This document shows, piece after piece, positions 36,741 to 45,360 of a stretch of 64,000 nt of DNA. Source of the stretch: Paenibacillus sp. NFR01 (GTDB taxonomy: Bacteria; Bacillota; Bacilli; Paenibacillales; Paenibacillaceae); assembly GCF_900111565.1 (NCBI RefSeq), contig NZ_FOIK01000001.1, positions 1,395,309 to 1,459,308 on the forward strand, written 5' to 3'. The notes under the pieces are model-generated. The model was not told the origin of the DNA. It saw only the letters and a program-made list of their open reading frames with translations, and did not search any database. The translations under genes were made by a program, and so were the position numbers. How positions within the stretch are numbered: position 1 is the first letter of the stretch; each line of letters starts with the position of its first letter.

Positions 36741-36801
36741 GCAAAGAGCATAAACCTCCGTGTTGACGAAATGTCAATCATGGAGGTTTATGTGTGTTTG
36801 C
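36741..36801. repeat. Long imperfect hairpin before the methyltransferase gene
   Basis: GCAAA..CATAAACCTCC..TTGAC pairs with GTCAA..GGAGGTTTATG..TTTGC: outer 5, middle 11 and inner 5 base pairs. It has no T-run, so it is not a classical terminator. The GGAGG is buried in the stem. Confidence 0.8.
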
Positions 36802-36846
36802 CTAGTAATATCCCCCAACCTTAAATAATCCTTACAGGAGGCCGCG

Positions 36847-37647
36847 ATGCAGGAAGAACGGGTCATGGCGAACAAAATCGCGTGGGAAACGAAGGCCTAT
36901 CGGGCATGGCTTCACAAATTCGGTACGCCCGCCGAGCTTGCGGAGGATTTGAAAAAGAGTAATAGGCATTATCTGCGTCATTGGTTGAAATACATAGGCG
37001 ATCCTGCAGGCAAACGGGTTCTGAACCTTCTCGGTTCCAACGGCGTAAAGGCGATCGCTTTGGCTTTGCTTGGCGCCGATGTCACGGTCGTCGACCTTTC
37101 GGAAGAAAACCGGCGGTATGCGGCCGAGGTTAGCTCCGCCGCCGGCGTAAAGCTGGATTATATCTGTTCGGATGTGCTCCATATCCCTGATGAGGAAGCG
37201 CTCGGGACGTTTGACATCGTATTAATGGAGTTTGGAATCCTGCATTACTTTACCGACTTGCCCTCCCTTTTCTCTGTCACCAGGCGCCGGCTGCGCCCGG
37301 GAGCCCGGCTTCTGCTGACCGACTTTCATCCTTTTGCCCGTACATGGGCTAGTACCTATAATCTAAAAAATCCAACCGGCAATTATTTCCACACGGACAT
37401 TTATGAAGACGAGGTCGCGTTCGCCAAGCTGTTGCCTGAAGAAGAACGCACGGGACTGGGCAAAGTATTGTGCCGGAGCTGGACGGTCGGGGAGATCATC
37501 TCCGCCGTAGGATCGGCAGGCTTGTACATCCGTAAATTCGAAGAAATCGCAAGTCCGGACAATCCGCGGATTCCTGAATTTTTTACGATCGTTGCGGACC
37601 GGGTGGATGCGCAATTGCCTTCGCTCCTCCCGGACGGTGTAAAATAA
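36847..37647 (+). CDS. Class I SAM-dependent methyltransferase
   Basis: Small-molecule methyltransferase of the Methyltransf_11/25 type, substrate unknown. The SAM-binding block VLNLLGSNGVKAIALALLGA replaces the usual GxGxG with GSNGV; VTVVDLSEENRRYA supplies the acidic ribose contact, and FDIVLMEFGILHYF and RPGARLLLTDFHPF follow. AGGAGG 6 bases before the ATG supports 266 residues. It lies behind an unusually long leader with a large hairpin. Confidence 0.85.
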   Translation: MQEERVMANKIAWETKAYRAWLHKFGTPAELAEDLKKSNRHYLRHWLKYIGDPAGKRVLNLLGSNGVKAIALALLGADVTVVDLSEENRRYAAEVSSAAGVKLDYICSDVLHIPDEEALGTFDIVLMEFGILHYFTDLPSLFSVTRRRLRPGARLLLTDFHPFARTWASTYNLKNPTGNYFHTDIYEDEVAFAKLLPEEERTGLGKVLCRSWTVGEIISAVGSAGLYIRKFEEIASPDNPRIPEFFTIVADRVDAQLPSLLPDGVK

Positions 37648-37650
37648 TGC

Positions 37651-37687
37651 AAAAAAAGAGCCACCCTCCAAGGGATGGCTCTTCTTA
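37651..37687. terminator. Bidirectional terminator between methyltransferase and MFS genes
   Basis: AAGAGCCA..CC pairs with GG..TGGCTCTT, with an A7 tract on the left for the minus strand and TCTTATT on the right. Confidence 0.8.
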
Positions 37688-37725
37688 TTCATGCACCGAT
37701 CGGCAGCCGTGAAGGCCGGCGGGCC

Positions 37726-39225
37726 TTAATGCCCCGCCATCATCGCGGCGTTCGCCTGCGGGTCATCCTGCTTCTGCGCAGAAGCCGCCGCTTTCGGTCT
37801 GCGCAGAATCAAGCTGAGCACAATGCCGCCGATTGCTACGCAGGAGGAGAGCAGGAATACGTCGTTAAAGCCCTGAACCGCTGCAACCAGCGGATTGCCG
37901 CCGTTTCCGGCTGCCGCTGCGGTATGCGCGGCGATCCGGTTCGTCAGGTAGCCGGTCATACCGGCTACGGCGAAGGATACGACGACTTGCTGCGCAGCCG
38001 TCGTCAGCGGCGTAACCCGTCCGACCCACTCGCGCGGCGCGGAGTTCAGCACATGCGTGTTGACCGGCATCATGGTCAGACCCATGCCCAGACCCATCAT
38101 GGCCAGGCACATCATGATAAACGGCAGCGTCGTATCGGCGGAAATGCCGGACAGCAGGTACAATCCGCCCGAAATGATGCTCAGACCGACGAAAGCCAGC
38201 GGTCTTGCTCCAATCTTGTCAAACAGCCGTCCGCCGATCGGCATGCCGATCCCGGAGGCCAGCGCCTGCGGCAGCAGGATCAGGCCGGTCTCCAGCGGCG
38301 TATACTGGCGAATCTGCTGCAGGTACAGCGGCGTGAACAGCATGGAGCCGAACAGCGCGGCCTGCGTCACCCACGACAGGATGATGCCGCGGGTAAAGTC
38401 CGAAGAGCGGAAAACGCGCAGCTCAAGCAGCGGGTATTTTTGCATCAGCTCGACAATCACGAAGATCACCAGCGCTACGCCGCCGACGGACAATCCCCAG
38501 ACGGCGCCGGAGGTGCCCCAGCCTTCGCTCCCGCCCTGGTTGACGCCATAGGCCAGACTGGCGAAAGCGATCGGCGCGAGAATCATGCCGACAATATCGA
38601 GATGCGGCGTTTGTTTCGTTTCGGTCTTCGGCAAAAATCTGGCGCCCATAATGACGCCGACAATCCCGATCGGCAGGTTGATCAGGAAGATCCAGTGCCA
38701 GCTCACATATTCGACCAGCCAGCCGGATAATACCGGACCGAGCGCCGGAGCCAGCAGCATCGGAATGCCCAGCATCCCCATGATGGAGCCGCGGCGTTCC
38801 GGCGGAGCCAGTCTGAACACCATCGCCATCCCGATCGGCGCGACCATCCCGCCGCCCAAACCTTGAATGACGCGGAAAATAATCAATTGGCTCGACGTTT
38901 GCGCTAGAGAACACAATACGGAGCCCAGAACGAACATGGTGATGGTCGTCAGGAAGACCCTTTTCGAGCCGAACTTATCCGTCATCCAGCCGGCCAGCGG
39001 AATAACCGCCGACAGCGCCAGCGTATAACCGGTAATGGCCCACTGCACTGTTTTCAAATCCGATTTGAAATATTCCACCAGATTCGGCACAGCTACATTG
39101 ACCGCTGTACTATCCAGAATAACCATAATCATGCCGACGACAATCGCGAGCAGCGGCGGCAAAATCGCCTTCAGCGAGAACGGCTGCTCTTGGGGGGCGC
39201 CCGTCACCTTTGCTGATTCAGTCAT
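37726..39225 (-). CDS. DHA2-family (14-helix) MFS drug efflux transporter
   Basis: Proton-driven multidrug exporter of the EmrB/QacA type. VILDSTAVNVAVPNL in helix 1 (motif D1), WMTDKFGSKRVFLTT (motif A), RVIQGLGGGMVAPIGMA (motif B) and LGPVLSGWLVEYVSWHWIF (motif C) are all clear. 499 residues from the ATG at 39225 with GGGAG upstream; about 14 helices. It is 28 bases downstream of a TetR gene, which presumably represses it. Confidence 0.93.
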   Translation of the reverse strand: MTESAKVTGAPQEQPFSLKAILPPLLAIVVGMIMVILDSTAVNVAVPNLVEYFKSDLKTVQWAITGYTLALSAVIPLAGWMTDKFGSKRVFLTTITMFVLGSVLCSLAQTSSQLIIFRVIQGLGGGMVAPIGMAMVFRLAPPERRGSIMGMLGIPMLLAPALGPVLSGWLVEYVSWHWIFLINLPIGIVGVIMGARFLPKTETKQTPHLDIVGMILAPIAFASLAYGVNQGGSEGWGTSGAVWGLSVGGVALVIFVIVELMQKYPLLELRVFRSSDFTRGIILSWVTQAALFGSMLFTPLYLQQIRQYTPLETGLILLPQALASGIGMPIGGRLFDKIGARPLAFVGLSIISGGLYLLSGISADTTLPFIMMCLAMMGLGMGLTMMPVNTHVLNSAPREWVGRVTPLTTAAQQVVVSFAVAGMTGYLTNRIAAHTAAAAGNGGNPLVAAVQGFNDVFLLSSCVAIGGIVLSLILRRPKAAASAQKQDDPQANAAMMAGH

Positions 39226-39253
39226 AATTTTCTCCCACTCATTTCTCTGTGTT

Positions 39254-39880
39254 TTATTGGTATTTGTAAAAATATCGGTCGAACAGCTCATCCACCTGCT
39301 CTTCGATGGAAGGCAGCTTGAATTGCGGGCGGTCATCATCCTCGCCCTTCGGCATCACATGCAGCATAAACGCCGGAAGCACCACGGCGCCGTACAATTG
39401 CATGATCATCGTCATAATCTTGTCTTCATCCGGTTCCTGCGTAATCTCCCGCACGGCATTGATGATCTTCTGCATCTTCATCATTTTCCGGTAGCGGACA
39501 TATTTATCCTGTGAGCCCATGATCTTCGGGGTCTGATCAAACATCTGCCGGGCCAGGCCGGGATATTGCTGGAGCTTGTAGATATAGCGGATAAAGAACA
39601 TCTTCAGCCGCTCCCGCGGCTCTACGCCCTCATCCTCAATCACGCCGAAAGCATCGTCGAACGTCGACACCAGCATCCGCGCGGCATCTCCGAGCAAATT
39701 CTCCTTCGACCCGTAGTGATAGTTCACAAGCGCCAGGTTGATATTCGCTTTACTGGCAATTCTCCGCAACGTCGCACAAGAAAACCCTTCTTCCCGGATC
39801 AGCTCCACGGTGGCATCGAGAATCGCTTGCTTCGTGTCCTTGTCTTCTGCAGAGGCTGCAATGTCGCCTTCCCGTTTCAT
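39254..39880 (-). CDS. TetR-family transcriptional regulator
   Basis: Repressor, probably of the downstream MFS exporter. The N-terminal helix-turn-helix reads CATLRRIASKANINLALVNY then HYGSKENLL, the TetR signature, at residues ~35-60; the C-terminal ligand domain is divergent. 208 residues. GGAAGGAGG precedes the ATG. A 15-bp palindrome lies 40 bases upstream. Confidence 0.93.
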   Translation of the reverse strand: MKREGDIAASAEDKDTKQAILDATVELIREEGFSCATLRRIASKANINLALVNYHYGSKENLLGDAARMLVSTFDDAFGVIEDEGVEPRERLKMFFIRYIYKLQQYPGLARQMFDQTPKIMGSQDKYVRYRKMMKMQKIINAVREITQEPDEDKIMTMIMQLYGAVVLPAFMLHVMPKGEDDDRPQFKLPSIEEQVDELFDRYFYKYQ

Positions 39881-39919
39881 TTTCCGGTTAACCTCCTTCC
39901 GCTCAGACTAATCACCGTT

Positions 39920-39934
39920 TTAAACACTGTTTAA
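39920..39934. promoter_or_regulatory. Palindromic operator candidate for the TetR regulator
   Basis: TTAAACA-C-TGTTTAA, perfect arms of 7, 40 bases before the TetR gene. Size and position suit TetR autoregulation. Confidence 0.65.
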
Positions 39935-40132
39935 CTCATGCTTAATTTACTCTCCTACCGGGCGGATGTCAACCCCCAAATCTCCCCCTGACCCGCCACG
40001 CCCATGCATGATTTTTCAATTTAGCCATTGGCTTCCACCTGATTTGGGAATACAATTAATTCCAAAGGCACTCATTTCATAGACTCAGAGGAACCTTATA
40101 ATTCTTGTGTGTTAAAAAAGGAGCGACTCCAC

Positions 40133-42238
40133 TTGAGCTTTTTCCGCCAGCCTCATCTTCCGCCGAAGGAAGGCAAACCAGGCCCTGCGCTTTCCTTGCG
40201 GATTAACGTGTTTTTCTTCGGGACGTTTGTTATTTTCTGCGTCATCCTCATCCGGCTGGCCATGCTGCAATTCGTGGAAGGAGCCACGCTGACGGAGGTG
40301 GAGACGAATCAAAATACAAAGGTCATTCCGCTGACGGCTACGCGGGGCTCGATTCTTGCCGCCGCCGGCGAAAAAATCGCCTACTCCACCGCTACCCAGT
40401 CGCTCTATTTCACCTTGACCGGCGAATATACCAGGAAGCAAAAAGATAAAGTGACCGGAATTACGGAATATACCCCGGAAGCCAAAGCGAAGGTCAATGC
40501 GCTTGCAGCCGATCTTGTGAAGATATTTAACCAATACGGCGATCCGTCCGCGAATAAACCGACCGTCCAGGAGGTGAAAGACTCCTTCGACCTGGAATTC
40601 CGCAAATATAACGGCTACACCCCGCGGCGGATCAAAGAACAATTGTCCACGAAGGAAATCGCTTATTTCATGGAGCACAAAAATCAATACCCCGGGCTTC
40701 AGGTTGTCGAAGAGAGCGTGCGGAACTATGCGCCGGGCACCGTCGCCGTTCAGACCGTGGGGTATTTGAAGCTTTTCAAAAATTCGAACAGCCTCGATAT
40801 GTATCAGCAGATTCTTACCACCCCGGCCAGCGAAACGCCGCCTGGACTGATGTACAAGGATGACGAATATGTCGGCTTCGACGGTCTGGAACGCCAGTAC
40901 CAGAAGGAGCTGCGCGGCGAAAACGGGTACATGGTCGTTTCAGTCGATCCGCAAAATATGGCCAAAGACGTAGAAGGCGTCGTCCCGCCGGTTAAAGGCG
41001 AAGATATCTGGATGACCATCAACAAAAACGTGCAGCTTAAAACGGAACAGGCGATTACGGATCAGCTGCAGTGGCTGCATACGCATCCTGTTCAAGGAGA
41101 CCTCCATCCCAATGCCCAGACGGGGTATGCAGTGGCGATGGAAGTCGATACCGGCCACGTCGTCGCCATGGCCAGCATGCCGGATTACGACACGAACAAA
41201 TGGATGGACGGCACGATTACGGAGATTTGGGATCAAATCTCGAACAATTATTTTAACGGAACGATTACTCCGATCACTTCGGGACGGTCCAAAAACAACT
41301 TCGAATCGACCGTTCTGCTCGGCTCCACCATCAAACCGCTCAGCGTGCTGATCGGCCTGAACGAAAAGCTCTTTACCACGACGGACAAATATTCGGATAC
41401 CGGGATCGCCTATTTCGGCAAAGCCGGTCATGAAACCAGCGTACGCAACGCCTCCGGCCACGTCTACGGTCGCATGGACCCGGCCCAGGCCATCCAGCAG
41501 TCCTCCAACGTGTTTATGGTAGATATGGTGGGCAAACCGTTATACCTGAAATACGGCTCGGACGGCATCGGCGTGTGGGATAAATACATGAAGGAATTCG
41601 GCCTCGGCGTCTCCACCGGCGTCGACCTGCCCGGCGAACACCGCGGCTTGATCGAATATACGAACATCGAAGCGGCGGGCAGCCCGCAGGCGGCGCTGGT
41701 GTATGCCTCGTTCGGCCAGCAGGGCAGATACACCGCGCTCCAGCTGGTTCAATACGCAGCAACCCTTGCCAATAAAGGCGAACGGATCAAACCGCATCTG
41801 GTCAGCAAAATCACGGATTCATCGGGGGCCGTCGTCCAAACCTTCGGCCGCGAAGTGCTGAACACGGTGAAGATGAACGACGCTTATTGGGAAGAAGTGA
41901 AAAAAGGGATGAGCAGTAAGGTCGACGCTTTCGCCGACTTCCCGTACGATTTCGCCCGCAAGACCGGGACCTCCCAGCAGGATTACTACGACAAATACGG
42001 CAAACACACCGTCGACAACGGCGTGTTTATCGCTTACGCGCCTCGGGAGCATCCGAAGCTGGCTGTCGCGGTGGTCATTCCCGAAGGCGGGTTCGGCTCG
42101 AACAGCGCCGCTCCGGTCGCCCGTAAAATTTTCGATGCCTACGACTGGGAATACGGCCTGAACGGCGTGCCGAAGAAAACCATAGCCCCGGTCCAGACCC
42201 CGGTCCCTGCGGGAACGGAAGCGCCGAAGCAGCCGTAA
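40133..42238 (+). CDS. Class B penicillin-binding protein (PBP2/PbpH-like transpeptidase)
   Basis: D,D-transpeptidase that cross-links peptidoglycan, anchored by one N-terminal helix (FFFGTFVIFCVILIRLAML). The dimerisation domain is followed by the transpeptidase with SxxK in GSTIKPL near residue 400, SxN in QQSSNVF near 460 and KTG in ARKTGTSQQ near 615. The TTG at 40133 has AAGGAG 9 bases upstream and gives 701 residues; a GTG at 40109 has none. A TATAAT lies at 40097-40102. The position alone, away from mreBCD, leaves elongation versus sporulation open. Confidence 0.92.
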   Translation: MSFFRQPHLPPKEGKPGPALSLRINVFFFGTFVIFCVILIRLAMLQFVEGATLTEVETNQNTKVIPLTATRGSILAAAGEKIAYSTATQSLYFTLTGEYTRKQKDKVTGITEYTPEAKAKVNALAADLVKIFNQYGDPSANKPTVQEVKDSFDLEFRKYNGYTPRRIKEQLSTKEIAYFMEHKNQYPGLQVVEESVRNYAPGTVAVQTVGYLKLFKNSNSLDMYQQILTTPASETPPGLMYKDDEYVGFDGLERQYQKELRGENGYMVVSVDPQNMAKDVEGVVPPVKGEDIWMTINKNVQLKTEQAITDQLQWLHTHPVQGDLHPNAQTGYAVAMEVDTGHVVAMASMPDYDTNKWMDGTITEIWDQISNNYFNGTITPITSGRSKNNFESTVLLGSTIKPLSVLIGLNEKLFTTTDKYSDTGIAYFGKAGHETSVRNASGHVYGRMDPAQAIQQSSNVFMVDMVGKPLYLKYGSDGIGVWDKYMKEFGLGVSTGVDLPGEHRGLIEYTNIEAAGSPQAALVYASFGQQGRYTALQLVQYAATLANKGERIKPHLVSKITDSSGAVVQTFGREVLNTVKMNDAYWEEVKKGMSSKVDAFADFPYDFARKTGTSQQDYYDKYGKHTVDNGVFIAYAPREHPKLAVAVVIPEGGFGSNSAAPVARKIFDAYDWEYGLNGVPKKTIAPVQTPVPAGTEAPKQP

Positions 42239-42341
42239 GCCAAACGAACTTTGGGATCTCCCCCCGTAAATTCCGCGAAGGCCATATGCCAGGCATATAC
42301 AACAAAGAGTGAGGGTCAGTCCCGCGGCAGGCGGGACACCG

Positions 42342-42821
42342 TCACTTCAAATACTCTTTCAAAAACGCCCCCAGCTCGGAGGTGTACCGGGTCAGCCGCA
42401 GGCTGATCTCGGAACGCATCACGTCCCGGGTCATGCCGAACCGCTCCTGGTACCCGCGGAAAAAGATTTTGTAATAAATCAGGATGTCCTCCTGCTCATC
42501 CGCGATCACCCGGATATTCCGCTGCTTCAGCTCGCGCTGCAGCCGGTAGGTATCCTGCATGATCCGGTGCTGGATGCACCGGCCGGCCATGACGTATGTC
42601 CGGGTAAGCAGGCTGCCCGACCGTTCGATCTCTTCGATGCTCTTGCCGACCATCGTATCGATAAAAGGAAGCAGGATGAGGTCCCGGATCATCGTGCGTT
42701 CCTTGACCGTGATCATATTCCCCCCTTGTTCTTCTTCCTTGTCCTGCTGTTCGTATTGCTCCACATGTTCGGTCATAATCATCTTTGATTTCCACCTCTC
42801 GTTTCCGTCCAGTTTGCTCAC
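42342..42821 (-). CDS. Unknown third gene of the SOS polymerase cassette
   Basis: I do not recognise it. 159 residues, highly charged and helical, with a Gln/Glu-rich N-terminal stretch (EQYEQQDKEEEQGG) and a C-terminal domain with IRDLILLPFIDTMVG and EDILIYYKIFFRGYQERFG. The GTG start overlaps the polymerase stop (GTGA) and has AGGGGGG upstream; an ATG at 42782 with AGGTGG is an alternative. Coupling to the Y-family polymerase under LexA boxes suggests a DNA-damage role, by context only. Confidence 0.7.
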   Translation of the reverse strand: MSKLDGNERWKSKMIMTEHVEQYEQQDKEEEQGGNMITVKERTMIRDLILLPFIDTMVGKSIEEIERSGSLLTRTYVMAGRCIQHRIMQDTYRLQRELKQRNIRVIADEQEDILIYYKIFFRGYQERFGMTRDVMRSEISLRLTRYTSELGAFLKEYLK

Positions 42822-44074
42822 TTGTAATGCCCCCCTATCTGCTCGGCCCGTTCCAGCGCAACGCCCGATTCCAGCAAGGAGGAGGCCCGGAGAAGCGCCT
42901 TGCTGCCGTATCTCGTTTTGATCTGGTCGATGGCCCGCTCTCTGTTGTATGCGCGGACGCGGTCGTCGAACAAGGTAAGCTGCATGAACCGGTCGTCGGT
43001 CAGCTCCGAGATGGAGACGGCCAGCCGGCTGAGCGGCATTCCGGTCCAGTTCTCCGTAAACAGCCGGTAGGCCGCGGCCGCCACTTCATGCGTCAGCGAC
43101 GACGGCTGCGGCAGGGTCATTTGCCGGCTGTAGCTGCTTGAGCGGTTCCCGTCCGTCTCCACGATCGACACCGTGACCACGGAGCCCATGTACCGGTATC
43201 TCCGGGCCCGCTGGCATACCTCGATGACCAGCTCCAGCAGCACGACCTCGATCTCGGTCAGCCGGGTGTACAGATTCCAGCGCAGCGCCTTGCCGTGCCC
43301 GACCGATTTGATCTGATGGCGGATGCCCGTCACGACCGGGCTCGGGTCGATGCCGCGCGCCGTCTGCCAGTAATATTCCGCCTGGATGTCGCTCTGCTTG
43401 CCCATGGTCATCCGCATCCGCCGCTTCAGCTCCGGCAGCTCCATGCGGGCGATCTCCCCGATCGTCGTGATGCCCATGCGGTAAAAGTTTTTGGTCATCC
43501 GGCCGGCCACCATAAACATCTCGTGAACCGGAAGCGGCCAGAGCTCCTGCTCGATATTATCCTCATCCAGCCGGAAGACGCCATCGGGCCGGCGTTTGGC
43601 GAGGTTATTGGCCATCTTCGCCAAAATTTTGGTCGGGCCGATCCCGACCCGCGTGTTGACCCCAGTGGAGAGCCGCACATGATTCTGGATGCTTTGGATG
43701 ATTTCCGGCAGTCCGCGGAAATAGGAAAGCGAGCCGGTTACATCGAGAAACTGTTCGTCGATGCTGTACGGCTCCACCAAATCGGTGTAGGTCTGGTATA
43801 TTTCCGAAATCAGCAGCGATACTTTAATATAGGTGGCCATACGCGGCCGGATAACGATAAGCTCCGGGCATTTGGTCTTCGCCTCGCCCACCCGCGAAGC
43901 GGTCGTGACGCCTTGCGCCTTGGCCAGCGGGCAGGCGGCCAGCACAATGCCGTTCATCCGCGTCGGATCGCCCACGGCCACGGGTTTATCCTGATATTCG
44001 GGATGGGCCGCTTTCTCGACGCTGGCGTAAAAGGATTGGCAGTCCGACAGCAAAATCATCCGCTCTTTAGGCAT
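42818..44074 (-). CDS. Y-family DNA polymerase, UvrX/YqjW type
   Basis: Translesion DNA polymerase. SDCQSFYASVEKA holds the first metal-binding Asp, PYSIDEQFLDVTG the catalytic SIDE pair, and GIGPTKILAKMANNLAKRRP the helix-hairpin-helix region. The sequence resembles UvrX/YqjW (PolY2 group) rather than DinB: 418 residues and DCQSF instead of DMDAF. It overlaps the small upstream gene by 8 bases and the downstream gene by 4. Two LexA boxes precede the operon, so I infer SOS induction. Confidence 0.9.
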   Translation of the reverse strand: MPKERMILLSDCQSFYASVEKAAHPEYQDKPVAVGDPTRMNGIVLAACPLAKAQGVTTASRVGEAKTKCPELIVIRPRMATYIKVSLLISEIYQTYTDLVEPYSIDEQFLDVTGSLSYFRGLPEIIQSIQNHVRLSTGVNTRVGIGPTKILAKMANNLAKRRPDGVFRLDEDNIEQELWPLPVHEMFMVAGRMTKNFYRMGITTIGEIARMELPELKRRMRMTMGKQSDIQAEYYWQTARGIDPSPVVTGIRHQIKSVGHGKALRWNLYTRLTEIEVVLLELVIEVCQRARRYRYMGSVVTVSIVETDGNRSSSYSRQMTLPQPSSLTHEVAAAAYRLFTENWTGMPLSRLAVSISELTDDRFMQLTLFDDRVRAYNRERAIDQIKTRYGSKALLRASSLLESGVALERAEQIGGHYK

Positions 44075-44264
44075 GGCGCTGCTCCTTTGCCGGCTGCCAG
44101 GCCAGAATGCAGGAGAGCAGAAACACCCGCGGGGCCCCCGTCGTCAGGCAGGTCGCCCGGATGCGGCCGTCGCGGATGCCGAGCACCTTGATTGTACGCT
44201 GTGTTATTTTTCCAGACTTATCCATATATACAATTTCGACGATTTGACCCAATCGAATATGCAT
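44067..44264 (-). CDS. Small beta-barrel-like protein before the Y-family polymerase
   Basis: 65 residues from ATG 44264, with GGAGG 8 bases upstream. The pattern IVEIVYMDKSGKITQRTIKV then GIRDGRIRATCL resembles the small SH3-like or WYL-like proteins that commonly lead UvrX operons in Bacilli; its function is unknown. It is first in the SOS-controlled unit and overlaps the polymerase by 8 bases. Confidence 0.75.
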   Translation of the reverse strand: MHIRLGQIVEIVYMDKSGKITQRTIKVLGIRDGRIRATCLTTGAPRVFLLSCILAWQPAKEQRHA

Positions 44265-44285
44265 GCCGATCGCCTCCAAGATATG

Positions 44286-44299
44286 AGAACACTTGTTTG
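44286..44299. promoter_or_regulatory. LexA (SOS) box, proximal
   Basis: AGAACACTTGTTTG, a close match to the Bacillus CGAAC-N4-GTTCG box, between the promoter and the first gene of the polymerase cassette. Confidence 0.6.
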
Positions 44300-44305
44300 T
44301 ATCAT

Positions 44306-44335
44306 ATTATATGCGAACATCCGTTCTTTATTCAA
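44306..44335 (-). promoter_or_regulatory. Promoter of the SOS polymerase cassette with LexA box in the spacer
   Basis: TTGAAT (44330-44335), 18 bases, TATAAT (44306-44311). CGAACATCCGTTCT at 44314-44327 matches the Bacillus LexA box CGAAC-N4-GTTCG except for the last base and fills the spacer. Confidence 0.8.
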
Positions 44336-44420
44336 TGGTAAAAAATTCTTCCCTTCGCATCTGCGATAAAAATCATTTATACTGTGCGTAAATACACGCG
44401 GCCGGCGGGAGGAAAACGAA

Positions 44421-45086
44421 ATGTGCGGAAGATATACCATCACGGTTACGCTGGAAGAACTGATTGCCCGTTATATTCCGGAACAAGTAAATCTGTCGTA
44501 TGAGCCCCGCTACAACGTCAGTCCGGCGCAAATGGCTGCGGCGGTCATCAGCGACGGGCAGGCGAACCGCATGGGGATGCTGAAATGGGGGCTGATTCCT
44601 TCCTGGACGAAGGACAAACCTAAGGGAATGATCAATGCACGGGCGGAAACCCTGCTCGAGAAGCCAAGCTTCACCGTCCCTTTTCTCCGAAAAAGATGCC
44701 TGATCCCCGCGGACAGTTATTATGAATGGGAAGCCGCCGCTACCGGAAAACGCCCCCTGCGCATCCTGCTGAAATCGGCGGGCTTATTTAGCTTTGCGGG
44801 CATTTATGACACCTGGACCGCGCAAGACGGGCAAAAGATAAGCAGCTTCGCCATCATTACGACGGAAGCAAACGCGGCGTTCAAAGAAATCCATCCCCGG
44901 ATGCCGGTGATCCTGAAGCCGGAAGATGAAGCGATCTGGCTCGACCGGACCCTGCAGGACCCCGGCAGGTTGATGCCGCTGCTGCGGTCTTATCCGGCGG
45001 AGGAGATGACGGTCTACCCCGTGTCGGCCGAGGTCGGAAACGTCAGAAACGATTCCCCGGACTGCATCAAAGCCCTTGGATTCTGA
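44421..45086 (+). CDS. SOS-response-associated peptidase (SRAP/HMCES/YedK family)
   Basis: Forms a stable thiazolidine cross-link with abasic sites in single-stranded DNA through Cys2. MCGRYT exposes the catalytic Cys after Met removal; NARAET (Asn and Glu of the active site), ADSYYEW and IHPRMPVIL (active His) are all present. 221 residues is normal. A TATACT -10 lies about 30 bases upstream, and the gene diverges from the LexA-controlled polymerase cassette, making a compact DNA-damage module. Confidence 0.94.
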   Translation: MCGRYTITVTLEELIARYIPEQVNLSYEPRYNVSPAQMAAAVISDGQANRMGMLKWGLIPSWTKDKPKGMINARAETLLEKPSFTVPFLRKRCLIPADSYYEWEAAATGKRPLRILLKSAGLFSFAGIYDTWTAQDGQKISSFAIITTEANAAFKEIHPRMPVILKPEDEAIWLDRTLQDPGRLMPLLRSYPAEEMTVYPVSAEVGNVRNDSPDCIKALGF

Positions 45087-45093
45087 TTGGAGT

Positions 45094-45130
45094 AAAGAGC
45101 AGCTGCAAGCAAGAAGCTGCTCTTTTTGTT
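45094..45130 (+). terminator. Rho-independent terminator after the SRAP gene
   Basis: AAAGAGCAGCT pairs perfectly with AGCTGCTCTTT, followed by TTGTTG. The T-run is partly in the stem. Confidence 0.88.
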
Positions 45131-45215
45131 GCAAATTTTCGGCCCGCCCAATGGCCCCGTCAACCAAATCCGCGCCGGTTAATCTCCGATTTCCATAGAC
45201 CTGCATCCAAAATAA

Positions 45216-45228
45216 TTGTATTATACAA
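45216..45228. promoter_or_regulatory. Palindrome, distal MarR operator candidate
   Basis: TTGTAT-T-ATACAA, perfect arms of 6, about 145 bases before the MarR gene and 96 bases from the second palindrome. Confidence 0.5.
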
Positions 45229-45311
45229 CAATTGAATTAGAGTTTGTCTTTGCAAAAGCCTTTATTTATTGTATTTTTCAAATAAAAAGGAAATATGATG
45301 ATTATTATTTA

Positions 45312-45340
45312 TTGCATTTTGCAACTATTTGCGTTATAAC
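45312..45340 (+). promoter_or_regulatory. Promoter of the marR-arsM operon with overlapping palindrome
   Basis: TTGCAT (45312-45317), 17 bases, TATAAC (45335-45340). The palindrome TTGCA-TTT-TGCAA (45312-45324) covers the -35 and resembles the distal TTGTAT/ATACAA site, suggesting MarR autorepression. Confidence 0.6.
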
Positions 45341-45360
45341 TATACCAGAGGTGATCCACA

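Larger units (their letters stand above)
36427..36801 (+). other. Transcribed segment of unclear nature (structured RNA, leader, or gene remnant)
   Basis: Downstream of the orphan promoter. Pairable segments include TCAAGGATAT (36434) with ATATCTTTGA (36523), CTCAGAC with GTCTGGG (about 36675 and 36718), and small hairpins GAGCT/AAGCTC and CGA/TCG. Base composition is closer to 45% GC than its neighbours. It holds two overlapping open stretches of 40-60 codons in different frames, so a frameshifted gene remnant is an alternative. I do not recognise any known RNA family. Confidence 0.4.

Noticed and set aside
36741..36801. Rho-independent terminator ending the orphan transcript
   Set aside because: The hairpin is long but has no T-run on either side, so it is listed as an inverted repeat only.
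36427..36801. tmRNA, RNase P RNA, 6S RNA or SAM riboswitch
   Set aside because: The size is compatible with some of these, but none of their conserved cores (such as the tmRNA ends or the RNase P GAGGAAAGTCC) is present.
42304..42347. Terminator after the PBP gene
   Set aside because: GTCCCGC/GCGGGAC forms a hairpin but has no T-tract on either strand; left unassigned.
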